A stretch of DNA of 52,806 nucleotides from Zygophlyctis sp. KS116. Its lineage: Eukaryota > Chytridiomycota. This document shows, one piece after another, positions 26,634 to 36,900 of the stretch. Position 1 is the first letter of the stretch. Each line of letters starts with the position of its first letter. The translations under genes were made by a program, and so were the position numbers. The stretch is from positions 1 through 52,806 of the forward strand of contig BAAFSQ010000050.1 in assembly GCA_054661495.1 (NCBI GenBank). Reading direction: 5' to 3'. The notes under the pieces are model-generated. The model did not search any database. It was given only the letters and a program-made list of their open reading frames with translations, and had not been told where the DNA came from.

Positions 26634-27521
26634 ATGAAATCAAATCCATTGGCAGATGCGACTGCAGGCGCTGTTGGTGCTGTAGTATCTAATACTCTTG
26701 TTTTTCCTTTAGATGTGTAATTTACTCTTTTAATTATTAGAATAAAAACTAGACTACAGGCGAATAATACAAAAGATTATTCTTCTATACTAAATGCATT
26801 AAAGACTATACTAAAGGAAGAAGGAATACTTGGGTTTTACAAAGGATATACTATTTCTACAATTGGCACAATAACTTCTTCCTTTTCTTATTTTTATATT
26901 TACTCGTCAATCAGACATAAAATACTAAAAATTGTAGAGTCTCCTCTTTCAATTTCTGTAGAATTATTTATTGGAGCTATTGCAGGAGCATTATGTCAGT
27001 TTTTGGTTTTACCTCTTGCTATAATTACTACTAGAGAACAAACAATGAAAACAGACTCTATTCAAAGTACAATTATAAATATATACAAGGAAAAAGGAAT
27101 GATTGGATTTTGGACAGGACTAAAAGCATCATTAATACTTACTTCTAATCCTGCAATCACGTATGGTGTTTTTGAAAGATTAAAAGGAATTATAACTAGA
27201 AAAAACAAGACTCCTTTAACTTCTATACAAGTATTTATTATTGGAGCTATTTCAAAGACTTTAGCTACTATAGTCACATATCCTTATATAATGGCAAAAG
27301 TTAAATTACAATACGAGTCTGAAATTAAATCTTCAAGTTTAATTCTAAAAAAAATATTGAAAAAAGATGGATTTTTAGGACTTTATAAAGGATTAAATGC
27401 TCAAATTTTAAAAGCAGTTTTATCTCAATCTATTCTTTTTACAAGTAAAGAGAAATTACAAGAATCTACAAATTTATTATTAGTAGCTTCTGGAATTTTA
27501 CAAGATGAATCAGAATTATAA
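26634..27521 (+). CDS. SLC25 carrier, PMP47/ANT1-like peroxisomal adenine nucleotide transporter
   Basis: Predicted 287 aa, two exons, with one 24-nt intron (26717-26740) that interrupts the first carrier signature. Splicing restores PLDVIKTRLQ. Three mitochondrial-carrier repeats are visible; the second signature (PLAIITTREQ) and third (YPYIMAKVKLQ) are partly degenerate, as is usual in the peroxisomal branch. The block GLKASLILTSNPAITYGVFE matches the PMP47 group of fungi, which move ATP/AMP across the peroxisomal membrane. Localisation is inferred from that block. The last two codons overlap the stop region of the convergent IFT25 gene. Confidence 0.82.
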
Positions 27522-27929
27522 AATAGACATTTTGTAAATTGCTACGAAATTACTGTAACCTTTAAGAATCTTGATCTTTACGTGTTTTATCTGATCTAGA
27601 GGAGAAGAGACTGAAATCGATTGAAAGTTTTCAGAGTCTTGAATGGAATCTAAAATTAAATCTAGAAATTTACCAAATGATTTCAATAATTGCAAATCTA
27701 GAGGAAGTTGTTCTCGTCCGATCCAAATTTCTAATTCTGCAATCCTTGAAAGAACTAGAGAAATCTTTTCTGCAGATGTTGATTCTTTAAAGGTAAATAA
27801 TAACTCATGGGTTGATAGTCCTGTAGATACCCAAAAGTTTTTTAATGATTGATTAAGAATATTGCATGGTGGATGGGATGGATGATAAGAGGTTGCGGCT
27901 CCGGACACCATTATTGACGCGAGATCCAT
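27516..27929 (-). CDS. IFT25: IFT25/HSPB11-like intraflagellar transport protein
   Basis: Intronless, 137 aa. It matches the IFT25 (HSPB11, galactose-binding-like fold) pattern: MDLASIMVSG at the start, then HPPCNILNQSLKNFWVSTGL corresponding to the family's HPPENIIDG...FWTTTG block. The middle is helical, and the end (KILKGYSNFVAIYKMSI) corresponds to the family's FASVHSV. Human IFT25 is 144 aa. It forms a heterodimer with IFT27 in the IFT-B complex. The start ATG at 27929 is preferred over an in-frame TTG at 27968 because the first residues then align with the family start. The 3' end overlaps the carrier gene by 6 bp. Medium confidence because the protein is short. Confidence 0.72.
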   Translation of the reverse strand: MDLASIMVSGAATSYHPSHPPCNILNQSLKNFWVSTGLSTHELLFTFKESTSAEKISLVLSRIAELEIWIGREQLPLDLQLLKSFGKFLDLILDSIQDSENFQSISVSSPLDQIKHVKIKILKGYSNFVAIYKMSIL

Positions 27930-27981
27930 TCTGATCAAGGCACTTTTACGTGTCTCTTTCTGCTGCAACTAAACTTTTTCG

Positions 27982-28030
27982 TAATTTCTAAATTTCTAAT
28001 TTTCTTAATTTCTAAATTTCTAATTTTTCT
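27982..28030. repeat. 24-bp tandem duplication
   Basis: A unit beginning TAATTTCTAAATTTCT occurs twice in a row (27982-28005 and 28006-28030, the second with one extra T). It lies in the 289 bp spacer between the divergent IFT25 and RGP1 genes, about 50-100 bp upstream of the IFT25 ATG. No function is evident. Confidence 0.7.
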
Positions 28031-28218
28031 AGTAATACTAATCTTTGTAGAGATTACCAGTTTGAAGGATGCGATCAATGGAATACATGGTCTTTAAACA
28101 GTGCAAAAATTCTTATTAGAATTATTAGCGTGTAATATTAGGAAAATTAAAGGAAATTACAAGCCTTTAAAATCCTTTACAAAATTGTCAAATCGCAAAT
28201 TGAATTTATTTTCTTTAA

Positions 28219-30120
28219 ATGGGATTATCAGTTAAATGGACATTTGAAAATGAATCAATATTCTACGCGGGGGAACCATTAATTATATATTTGACACTGT
28301 CATGTAATTTAGAAACAAGGAGACAAGTTGCAGCTGCTCCGCAACCTTCTTTTTTGTCTTCAGTGTTTGGTTTATTTTCTCCTTCAAGTAGTACAGAGTC
28401 ATCTCCAGCTCCAAATCCATCTAATAATCAATCTGTCGAAGCTCAAAATTCTAGGAAAAAAAGTATACTGTTTGTGCCAAAATCTAGAGAAATTATTCCT
28501 GGAAATTACAAATTAAATGATGAAAATCAACAGGTTTTAGAAGAGGAAATTCAAGAGATGCCATTGACAATTCAACTCTCTAATTTAAATATTTCAGCGC
28601 CTCAAGAACTAGAAATTAAGCCTGATCTACAAACAGGTCCCATAAACACTACTCCTTTGGTAAATGGTAAAACTCAAAAGAGAGAGAAACCACCATTTGC
28701 AAGGCCATTATCAGTCGTGTCTCATGCAGAGTCTGCTATACAAGTATCTCCAATAGTACAGGAAAATGTAGAAAAGGATTCAAACCAACAAGAGATTGCT
28801 TGGGTATTTGCTCAAATGCAGGGGAATTTCAAGGTTGATGTAAGACTTTTATCTCTAAATATAGGATACAATAGTTAAAAGTGATGCATTCAAGTCTCTT
28901 CAAAGTAAAATTACATATAGAATTGATGGTGGGAATACAGGTGGAGGTTTGATTGGTGGGGGTGCATTGACTGCAAGTAATACAAATTTGGGGTCTCCTT
29001 CACAACCAAGACCACGGAAAATATTGGATTCATATCCAATTTATAGTACTCCTCCATCAATTATTGTGTCTGATTTAACTTTAAAACCAGGAGAATCAAG
29101 GACATGTAATTTTCAAGTTTTTATTATTAGACAAATACGAACTTTTACTTCCACCAGTCCTTCCTCCTAGTTTTAATGGGAGATGCTCTAGAATTTCATA
29201 TAGACTGATTTTAGGAATACAAAAGGCCGACATGAGCTTAAAATCTCATGTAATTAAAATTCCAGTTAGAATTTTCAATAGAACAAATGGTAAAATCCCT
29301 TTTTTTAAATCTAGATGATGGATCTCGTCATATTTATGAAATTCTTAATCCTATTATGATGACTGTTGATGAATCAATTACTAAACCTTGTGATTCAGAT
29401 TTTCAAAAACCTGAAATTTTGAATCGTACTGAACGTAATAAAGTCTCCTTGCTACCTTCTTCGGCCAGTGAAAGCCAATTAAATATTCAACAAATATGTT
29501 TATATTCTCAAAGAGGTATTTCTAATATTATTAAATTTATAGTATCTTATGACATTTGTAAAAACAATGAACATGTAGCAAAATTAATTTTACTTCGTGG
29601 ATCTTATCGACTAGGAGATTCCGTAGTTGGACTAATTAATTTTGAAAAAAGCATTGTACCTACAATAGAGGTAATTTTTTATAATTAATTATAGGCCTCT
29701 GTGTATTTAGAAACTGTAGAGACTGTTGATCAAAGATTTTCTTTACAGTCCAAGGCACATATAAACAATTTTTCCTTGAAACTATTTTCAGAAGCACATA
29801 AATTCACTCTTCACACTAAAAGAATGAGCTTTGTACTTGCATTACCACTAGACGCCTCTCCAGACTTTCAAACAACTGCTAGTACTTTATTTTTATTAAT
29901 TATAGTGGGTTATAGTTGGCATTTAAGATTTGAATTTATCACTGGACTTGCTGATGACTTGTATTTAACCCTAAAGTCTGGAGACGAGGGTAATTTCCTG
30001 GAAACCCATGCTAAACAAATGATTAATTCCAGTTCATTTGATTGTATTATCCCCATCAAAGTATATGGAGTTCGAAAGGGACTACGTAAATGGAAATCAC
30101 AAAAGTATGATATATCTTGA
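28219..30120 (+). CDS. RGP1: RGP1, subunit of the Ric1-Rgp1 GEF for Ypt6/Rab6
   Basis: Predicted 592 aa in six exons; introns at 28840-28864, 29106-29130, 29290-29314, 29671-29694 and 29882-29905. Rgp1 family features: MGLSVKWTFENESIFYAGEP at the start, EIAWVFAQMQGNFKVD, then a C-terminal arrestin-like half with YKYELLLPPVLPPSFNG, RISYRLILGIQK, LRGSYRLGDSVVGLINF and WHLRFEFITG. Yeast Rgp1 with Ric1 activates Ypt6 at the Golgi for endosome-to-Golgi retrograde traffic. A low-complexity Ser/Pro stretch (about residues 35-75) is inserted near the N-terminus. The last intron is 24 nt with no stop codon in frame, so retention would add eight hydrophobic residues; family spacing before WHLRFEF favours splicing. 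Confidence 0.86.
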
Positions 30121-30172
30121 ATCCTTGATAAGTTTATAGACAATAGTTGAGTAGGGTTGAGCGTTGTAAAAA

Positions 30173-30682
30173 ATGGGAATTCCATATCCACTCAAAGTCT
30201 GGCGATTGGGAAAAGATGTTTGCAAAGGTGGACCGCTTGCTGATCCGATCAGACTTGGATCTCTTCCTTATTCCCTGTCAAAGTACAAGAGAGTCATTCC
30301 CAACATTTTTCATGGTAAAAAAATCACTTTTGGGAATTCTGTGTCTGCTCAAGGAAAGAATGCAACTAGACGTGCGTTTTATCCAAATATTGTAATTTCA
30401 TCAGTGTACTCTAGAGCGCTAGACATGAGAATTACAAGCCGAATGTCTGCTTTAGCTCTTCGTAATGTTTCTAATTCAGGAGGTTTTGATGAATATATTC
30501 TATCTACCAAGGATGAATTACTTCCATGTCCGATATCTCAAATGATCAAGAAGAAAATATCTGATGCTTATAATGGAATTGGTCCGAAAAGTCTTGGTCT
30601 TAAAGAGTCTAGTAATAATTTAAAAGAGATTTTAGAAAAGAGGTATGGGATGGAATACACAAAGTATGATTATTTAGACTAA
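30173..30682 (+). CDS. MRPL28: Mitochondrial large-subunit ribosomal protein bL28m
   Basis: Intronless, 169 aa. It contains the L28 core: FHGKKITFGNSVSAQGKNA, RRAFYPNIVISSVYSRAL and ITSRMSALALRNVSNSGGFDEY (in parts), corresponding to bacterial L28 GNxVSHAxxxxxRxFxPN and the arginine-rich STRALRTIDKxGGxDxY block. An N-terminal extension of about 45 residues and a C-terminal helix are typical of mitochondrial versions. Starts 52 bp after RGP1 on the same strand. Confidence 0.9.
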   Translation: MGIPYPLKVWRLGKDVCKGGPLADPIRLGSLPYSLSKYKRVIPNIFHGKKITFGNSVSAQGKNATRRAFYPNIVISSVYSRALDMRITSRMSALALRNVSNSGGFDEYILSTKDELLPCPISQMIKKKISDAYNGIGPKSLGLKESSNNLKEILEKRYGMEYTKYDYLD

Positions 30683-30740
30683 AGTTAGATTACTAAAGAA
30701 ACACAAGTGTTTATTATTAGAAACTGCAGACAAGTAAGCT

Positions 30741-30748
30741 TATAAAGG
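30741..30748 (+). promoter_or_regulatory. Candidate TATA box of the FYVE gene
   Basis: TATAAAGG lies 71 bp upstream of the ATG at 30812 in the 129 bp spacer after MRPL28. It resembles a TATA element but chance is likely at this base composition. Confidence 0.25.
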
Positions 30749-30811
30749 CTTTATCTGCGCAAACTAAATACAATTATAGATTTTAAATTGAGAATAGTAA
30801 GATCTAGTAAG

Positions 30812-31867
30812 ATGACGATGAATGATGACATCGCGAGTAATTCTCAAAGAATGGAATTATCGCCGCAATCAGAAGAAAATGGTAAAATATTAAATGTAAA
30901 AGATAGTTCCATGTCAAGAGTTTGATTTTGGATTTATGAAGAATGCATTTCAGTCGCCAGAGTCTCCAATAAAACCTCAATCTTTGTCAAAAATATCCAA
31001 CGATCTCATAGAAAATGATTACAAGAAGAATGGTTTTGGGAATAATAAGGACATTGATGTCAAGAGAATGGAAAAGAAAGCGGTCGGTTTTATTCTAGCA
31101 ACTGCTGTAAAGTCAGATTTAGATGCAGTAAATTACAAAGTTGCTAGAAAAATGTCTGAAGAGAGGAAGAGAGATATTATTGTATCTACAGAAAATCAAT
31201 CATTGTTTGCTAAACACTCAAATTCAGGAAATGATTTGCTTAATAGGGAATTTCAGTCATCAAAACAATACTCTGGGCAAGTCATACAAAGTCAAAATCA
31301 TGTATCAAATTCAAGAGTAAATTATAATGCCAAAATAGTCTATAGGTATCAGTTTGAAGCTTCTCCTCCGGATTGGATTGGTGCTTGGGAAGGGAAAACT
31401 AGGAAATTTGGGCTTCCTCCAAATACAAGTATTCTACATTTTGCTTTTATGGGTGGAGTTCTATCAAGACTAGATGATACAGGTTTTGAAGAAGGAAATA
31501 TATCTGTAAAAGGATTTCAAAAGAATCAAATGGCACTCTCAAATGTAATAGATAATAGTGAAAATGCTGGGAATGCTGGAAATATCAATAATGTTCCAGA
31601 AATGATCTCATCTCAGGAATTTAATTTTATGCTTTTACAGACTGTAAAATTTAAATTATACAGGCATTGGACAAATGATAATGACTGCGCATACTGTAAA
31701 ATATGTAATATTCGTTTTAGCTTTCTAAAGAGGAAACATCATTGTAGATTGTAAGTCTTTAGGTTAATATTGGTAGGTGTGGAGAGATTTTATGTTCTGG
31801 CTGTTCAAATAAGAGGGAATATGGAGTTCGTGTTTGTGATATATGTGATGCATTAATGAATAAATAG
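30812..31867 (+). CDS. FYVE zinc-finger protein of unknown family
   Basis: Predicted 334 aa in three exons; introns at 30882-30906 and 31751-31776. The last 60 residues are a canonical FYVE finger: HWTND (WxxD-like), eight cysteines (CKIC, CRLCG, CSGC, CDIC), the basic PI3P motif KRKHHCRLCG, and the RVC motif (GVRVCDIC). The finger is split by the second intron. The rest is polar and Ser/Asn-rich, with a central block (YQFEASPPDWIGAWEG, RKFGLPPNTS) that I do not recognise. FYVE proteins bind PI3P on endosomes or autophagosomes. The first ATG of a close pair (30812, 30818) is reported. It ends 32 bp from the convergent SHMT stop codon. Confidence 0.85.
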
Positions 31868-31899
31868 TTATTCATGTTAACATTTTTATTTATCCATTC

Positions 31900-33449
31900 T
31901 TAAAATCCAATACCAGGAAATTTGTTTGCAAACTCTGTAACTTCTTGTTTCATTTCTAAAATAGCAGGAAAAGCTGCGCCAGAATCTCCCAGAGAGTTTT
32001 TAAAGTCGACTAGTTTTGAGCTCTTAACTTGAGATTGAACATCAAGTGCGATTAAAACACCTTTGTGAATAAAATCAACAACCTTGACAAAATCATCTTC
32101 CATGAAACCTCTAGTAGTCATTGCTGGTGTACCAACACGCAATCCCCCAGGAATCATTGCACTTTTATCACCAGGAACAGTATTCTTATTAGTAGCAACA
32201 TTAGCTAACTCCAAGACTCGTTCTACTCGAGCTCCATCAATTTTCTGAATTAAGCAATTAGAAATACTACCTTATCTCGTAAATCAATCATTAATAGATG
32301 AGTGTCTGTCCCACCAGTCACCAATCTATAGCCTAAATCAAGTAATCGTTTCTCCATGGCTTTTGCATTCTTTAAAACCTGAATTTGATAATCCTTAAAT
32401 TCTTGAGTTTGAGTTTGTTTCAAAGCAACAGCCAGCGCTGCAATTGTATGATTATGTGGACCACCTTGATGACCAGGAAAAACAGAAAAATTAATCGGAC
32501 CTTCTAAATCATACATGATTTCTTTCTTGAGATTGCTATAACTACCTTTTCCTTTACTATCCACAGATCTTACACCCTTTCTGTAAAATATCATTGCACC
32601 TCTAGGCCCTCTAAGCGATTTATGGGTCGTGGTTGTAACAATGTCCGAAAACTCAAATGGAGAAGGTAACTACTTTGCAGCAATCATTCCACTTATATGT
32701 GCCATATCCGACATCAGATAAGCTCCGCAGCTATCCGCAATCTATTGAATAATAAAATTAATTAGTTTCAAACCTTTTTCATTTCCGCATAATCCCAATT
32801 TCTAGGATATGCACTTGCACCAGCAATCAATATTTTTGGTCTAAAATGTGAAGTTAAAACTTTAAGGGCATCAAAATCCACTAGACCTGTTTTCTCATTT
32901 ACTCGATATCCTAAAGTAGAAAAGTAAGTAGAAACGGCAGATATCTTCTTTGAAGGTATCTGATAACCATGGGAAAGATGACCACCATGCGGCAAATCTA
33001 AACCCATTAATCTATCATGCGGTTTCATTAATGCCTGATACACATACAAATTGGCTGGGGATCCTGATAGTGCTTGAACATTCTAAATATTACGACATAA
33101 CTATGCATACAACACCCCATATTTTAGGATCCAGATCAAATGCTTCCAGAGCCCGTGCCTGGCAAGTGCTCTCTGCCATGTCAATAAACTGATTGCCTCC
33201 ATAATACCTAGCATTAGGATAGCCTTCTGAATATTTATTGGACAGTACCGATCCCAAAGCTTCAAAGACTGCCAATGAAGTAAAGTTCTCTGATGGAATA
33301 AGAACTAACGAGTCTCTCTGGCGACGCTTCTCATTTTCAATAATATCATACAGTTCTGGATCAATGGTCTTTAGCGATCCAGTCAAAATACTATTTGCTC
33401 TTCTGATGGCAGGAACAGAATATGATCTAAAGGCAGTTGTGAGACTCAT
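31900..33449 (-). CDS. SHM1: Serine hydroxymethyltransferase, probably mitochondrial, with an in-frame TAG
   Basis: About 487 codons in four exons, introns 28, 32 and 26 nt. SHMT blocks are intact: [79 protein letters not shown] with the PLP lysine (about residue 257), and [18 protein letters not shown]. It interconverts serine and glycine with tetrahydrofolate. The basic, Ser-rich start ([17 protein letters not shown]) suggests mitochondrial import. Oddity: a TAG at 32670-32672 interrupts the frame between MIAAK and LPSPFEF, where relatives have Val or Ile. Frame is unchanged on both sides and no GT-AG intron removes the codon in frame. Either a base error, a real nonsense mutation or readthrough would explain it. 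Confidence 0.9.
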
Positions 33450-33471
33450 TTTAGGGCGTTCAAGGCTTTAA

Positions 33472-33918
33472 ATGTCTCAGTCGACGCTTGATTCATTCTT
33501 GCTGACTTTTACTCTAGGAACAGTTTACATCTCATTGGATTATCTGGTTCATCTTCAATTTGATCATACCGAAGATTTTCTTACTAGATGCATTCAGCAT
33601 ACTCCTCTAGTCTTGATTTGCTTGTTCTTTATATTTGATAGGCTCTCGAGGCTCAAAAAGAATAGATGGGCTCAGTTGGCATTCATGATTGCTGCCATAA
33701 CTCTTGGATGTCGTGTTGTCTATATCACTACTCTCAATAGTACATTGGGTCAAATGCTGCTGGTTCCTAGCTTTGTCGTTTTGTGGACTTTTATGATTAT
33801 AGAACTGGATTTGGCATTGGCAATTACTAGCTTAATAGCAGTCATGATCTATTATTACAGAAAGAGTTTAATGGATTTTATTACTCCAGATCCATCGAAA
33901 TTATTCAAAGGATTGTAA
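33472..33918 (+). CDS. Small four-TM membrane protein, unrecognised
   Basis: Intronless, 148 aa. About four hydrophobic segments are visible (FLLTFTLGTVYISLDYLV, VLICLFFIF, AFMIAAITLGCRVVYI, SFVVLWTFMIIELDLALAI). The C-terminus is short and polar (SLMDFITPDPSKLFKGL). I do not recognise the family. It is accepted as a gene because the frame is open and strongly amphipathic, it starts with ATG in a divergent position 22 bp from the SHMT start codon, and it fills the space up to the talin stop (13 bp). A shadow origin is unlikely since no other gene covers this stretch. Confidence 0.7.
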   Translation: MSQSTLDSFLLTFTLGTVYISLDYLVHLQFDHTEDFLTRCIQHTPLVLICLFFIFDRLSRLKKNRWAQLAFMIAAITLGCRVVYITTLNSTLGQMLLVPSFVVLWTFMIIELDLALAITSLIAVMIYYYRKSLMDFITPDPSKLFKGL

Positions 33919-33931
33919 TTTTTGTAATAAA

Positions 33932-36900
33932 TTAGTTTTCCTCCAAGGCTTCAAGTTTCGCTGTAATATTGGCTAAAGGATATGAACTCGTGCTACTGGA
34001 GATTGAATTAGATCGATTAGTGGATGTCGAAGAAAATAATCTTCTTTGAATACTGCTTATTGTCGGACTCTGATCCATATCCGAATTTTTCCTAGATCCA
34101 GCATTGAAAACTGATTTGTCAAAATTATTCACGAGTTCCAAGACTGAAGCTCTTTGAAGCACTTGATCCATAGTCTCCGAGTCAATAGAGTTTAATCGGT
34201 CTGAATAGTTCAAGTCGAGCGATGTCTTGATTTTAAAAGGAATGCCTGGTTTAGAGTATTTAAATTTCCTCATTGATCCAAGCTTAATTCTTGCTTTATC
34301 AAGTTGTTTTTCCAACTTTAATATATTCAATTTGGCGTCAATTTCTTCTGCTTTCATTGAAGTTTGAGTAATCGAGGAAGAGAAATTCTCAATTTTTTCC
34401 TGAGATATATGGGATTCACAAATATTGACCAGTTTTTCATTTGCAGACATTAATTGCTTTCCAGTCGAGTTCAAGACCAGTTGTGATTTAGATGTCGCTG
34501 TTGTATGAACAGATGAAGCAGTCAATATTTGCACGGTAGATGCATTTATTTGACGGGCTGTAGCAATTATAATAAGAATTTGGTTATTGTCGTCATTCAC
34601 CTTTTTTACAAGATCTCCAAGTTCTTTTGTAGAAATTCCGACATCTTTTGCTGCTGATACAATGCCATCTGACCAAGTACCGTCCGAAAAATACACTAAC
34701 ATAAAATTTTAAAACTTACTAGCTTCGGCAATAGGCAATGTTTTTCCTTTCTTAACAATTTCTCTTTGAGTAACAATTGACGCCTTTATTAATGCGGTTG
34801 CTGCATAAGTAATTTCTTTTAAAGCCTTTATAATAAACTCTTGGAAACAATCTTCCAAATTACCACCATCATCAGGGCTAGAATGAGATTGAGCAGACTG
34901 ATTTTTCATTTGCCAAGATACCTGCTCCAATGAGTTGGCCAAAGTTGCTAAATCTCTAGCATTTATCAAATTAGGGTCTGTTTTATCCCAAAATCCTTCC
35001 GGTTCTAGTTTGGTTACGAAAACTCTAAATTCTGCAAGATAGGTTTCAAAAATATCTTTACTCTTAATCAGATTATCCAGTGTTTGGTCATTGCAGTAAA
35101 GTTTTTGATATTTGAAGTTTTTCAAGACTGTTTGAAGCGATTCAAATAAAGTTTTGATGCTTTTTTTACAATTTTCATTAATAGATGAAGGCGCATTCTC
35201 AATACACGCCTGTACACCTTCCAATAACGCTAAAGATTTTAACTTTAAGATATTTAGATTGCGACAAAGTAAGTTATGATCTGATGCACTATCTCCAATA
35301 ATTAAATGAACAGCATCTTCGAATGAATGTATTGTGATGAGCACTTCAGCAGGGTTTTCTAGCCCGTACAAAATATCTTCTGATAAGAATCTTTCCAAGC
35401 TTCTTTTTAGAGACAGCTGCGTGGAATCGATCGAATCAATAAAAATTTCGTCAGTTGCAATGATCGAGTTGATGTCTGAAATAGCCTGTTTTAGCGTATT
35501 TTGGCAACCTTTAAACAATCGATCACAATGATTTTGATCTATATTCATACCAGTATCTTTTAAAGCAAGAAGCTCATTGATGCTATTAAATACAGAAAGG
35601 ATCGTCAGTCTAAATTCTGATAAGAATGATACTTGTTTTCCTTGGTCTCCAATTGAGGAAATCATGGCTGCTCCCTCAAGAGCAAATTTCCCTGTTAAAA
35701 TCAGATGTTGAAGACTTTGCGTAACTGCCTTCTGCACTTCCCGCTTGGACATTTTAGAAGCTTTCGAGATACAGCCAAATGAATTTAAAAGATGATTGAT
35801 TTCTTTTAAAAGAGTTTGCTTTTGATCGGTGAAATTCTTATCGAAAGATATTGGATTCAGCTGTCCGGAAGTTGACAATACTATTGCTGAATCAAAATCC
35901 TTGATAATCTGATTCACAGATCGCAAGCTTTTTTCACATTCCAGAAATTGATGAGATCCATTATCAATGCTTTCCTTAATTTCAGAGAGTTTTCTTTTGA
36001 GAAATGCGGAAAGTTGATTAACAGACATTATATCTTCATTTCGCATGCCTTCTATGAAATGTATCAATAAACCACCCAGGTCTTTCTGGGCTTCCTTCAA
36101 ATATGAATGTAATATAGAATCACGTATAATTAAAGATGCACCAATAATTTCATTTGCTAAATTTATGTACCATGAGGGAAGCTGCTCCGCTAGCTCCAAT
36201 ATTTCTGGGATTTTAGAATCACTAATATGATCCGTTAATTCATCTACAAACTCTTGAAAAATAAGTTCGGATTCTACTATTTGAGCAATATAGTCCATCA
36301 ATGTTTTATCCCCAGACACATAATTCCTTTCTAGATCATTAAAATATACAATTGTTTTTTCAACTTGCTGAATGACTTTATTATATTCATCTAACGAATC
36401 ACCTGTTATTCCGATTAAAAATGCCGTCAATCCAGATAAATGATTTCTAAGTTCGACCTTGTGAGGAATAATATAGCTTATCATTTCATCATTACTCTTC
36501 AGAACTGCAACTTCGATTTTTTCGAGAAACTGAATCATGTTTATTCCGAGTTTACTGTACATATCAAATAGAGAAGTTCTGTATGTAACCTTTAAAATTA
36601 AATTAATCTAGCCGTACATGCAGTGCGGAACCGATATCAATGGTTATAAGTACATTATTGGTAAATTGCTTCACCATATCAAGGAGAGCATCCTCAGTCC
36701 TATCAAAATTCGTTGATGTTTCTTCTGGAGCTAAAACTATTTCAAGAAGACTTGAAATGCACGATAATGAGTCAACCAAAATTCGTCGATTGTGAGGATC
36801 TTTGCTTCCAGAATTGAAACCAGAGGGCTCGCACGGCGCCCTTTTCAATATATCAATAGACTTCCCAATGGATAATTTTCCAGCCTCGCATTCAGTAAAC

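Noticed and set aside
32651-32672. 22-nt GT...AG segment at the SHMT TAG as an intron
   Set aside because: Removing it shifts the frame and destroys the conserved [10 protein letters not shown] block that follows, so the TAG must be explained otherwise.
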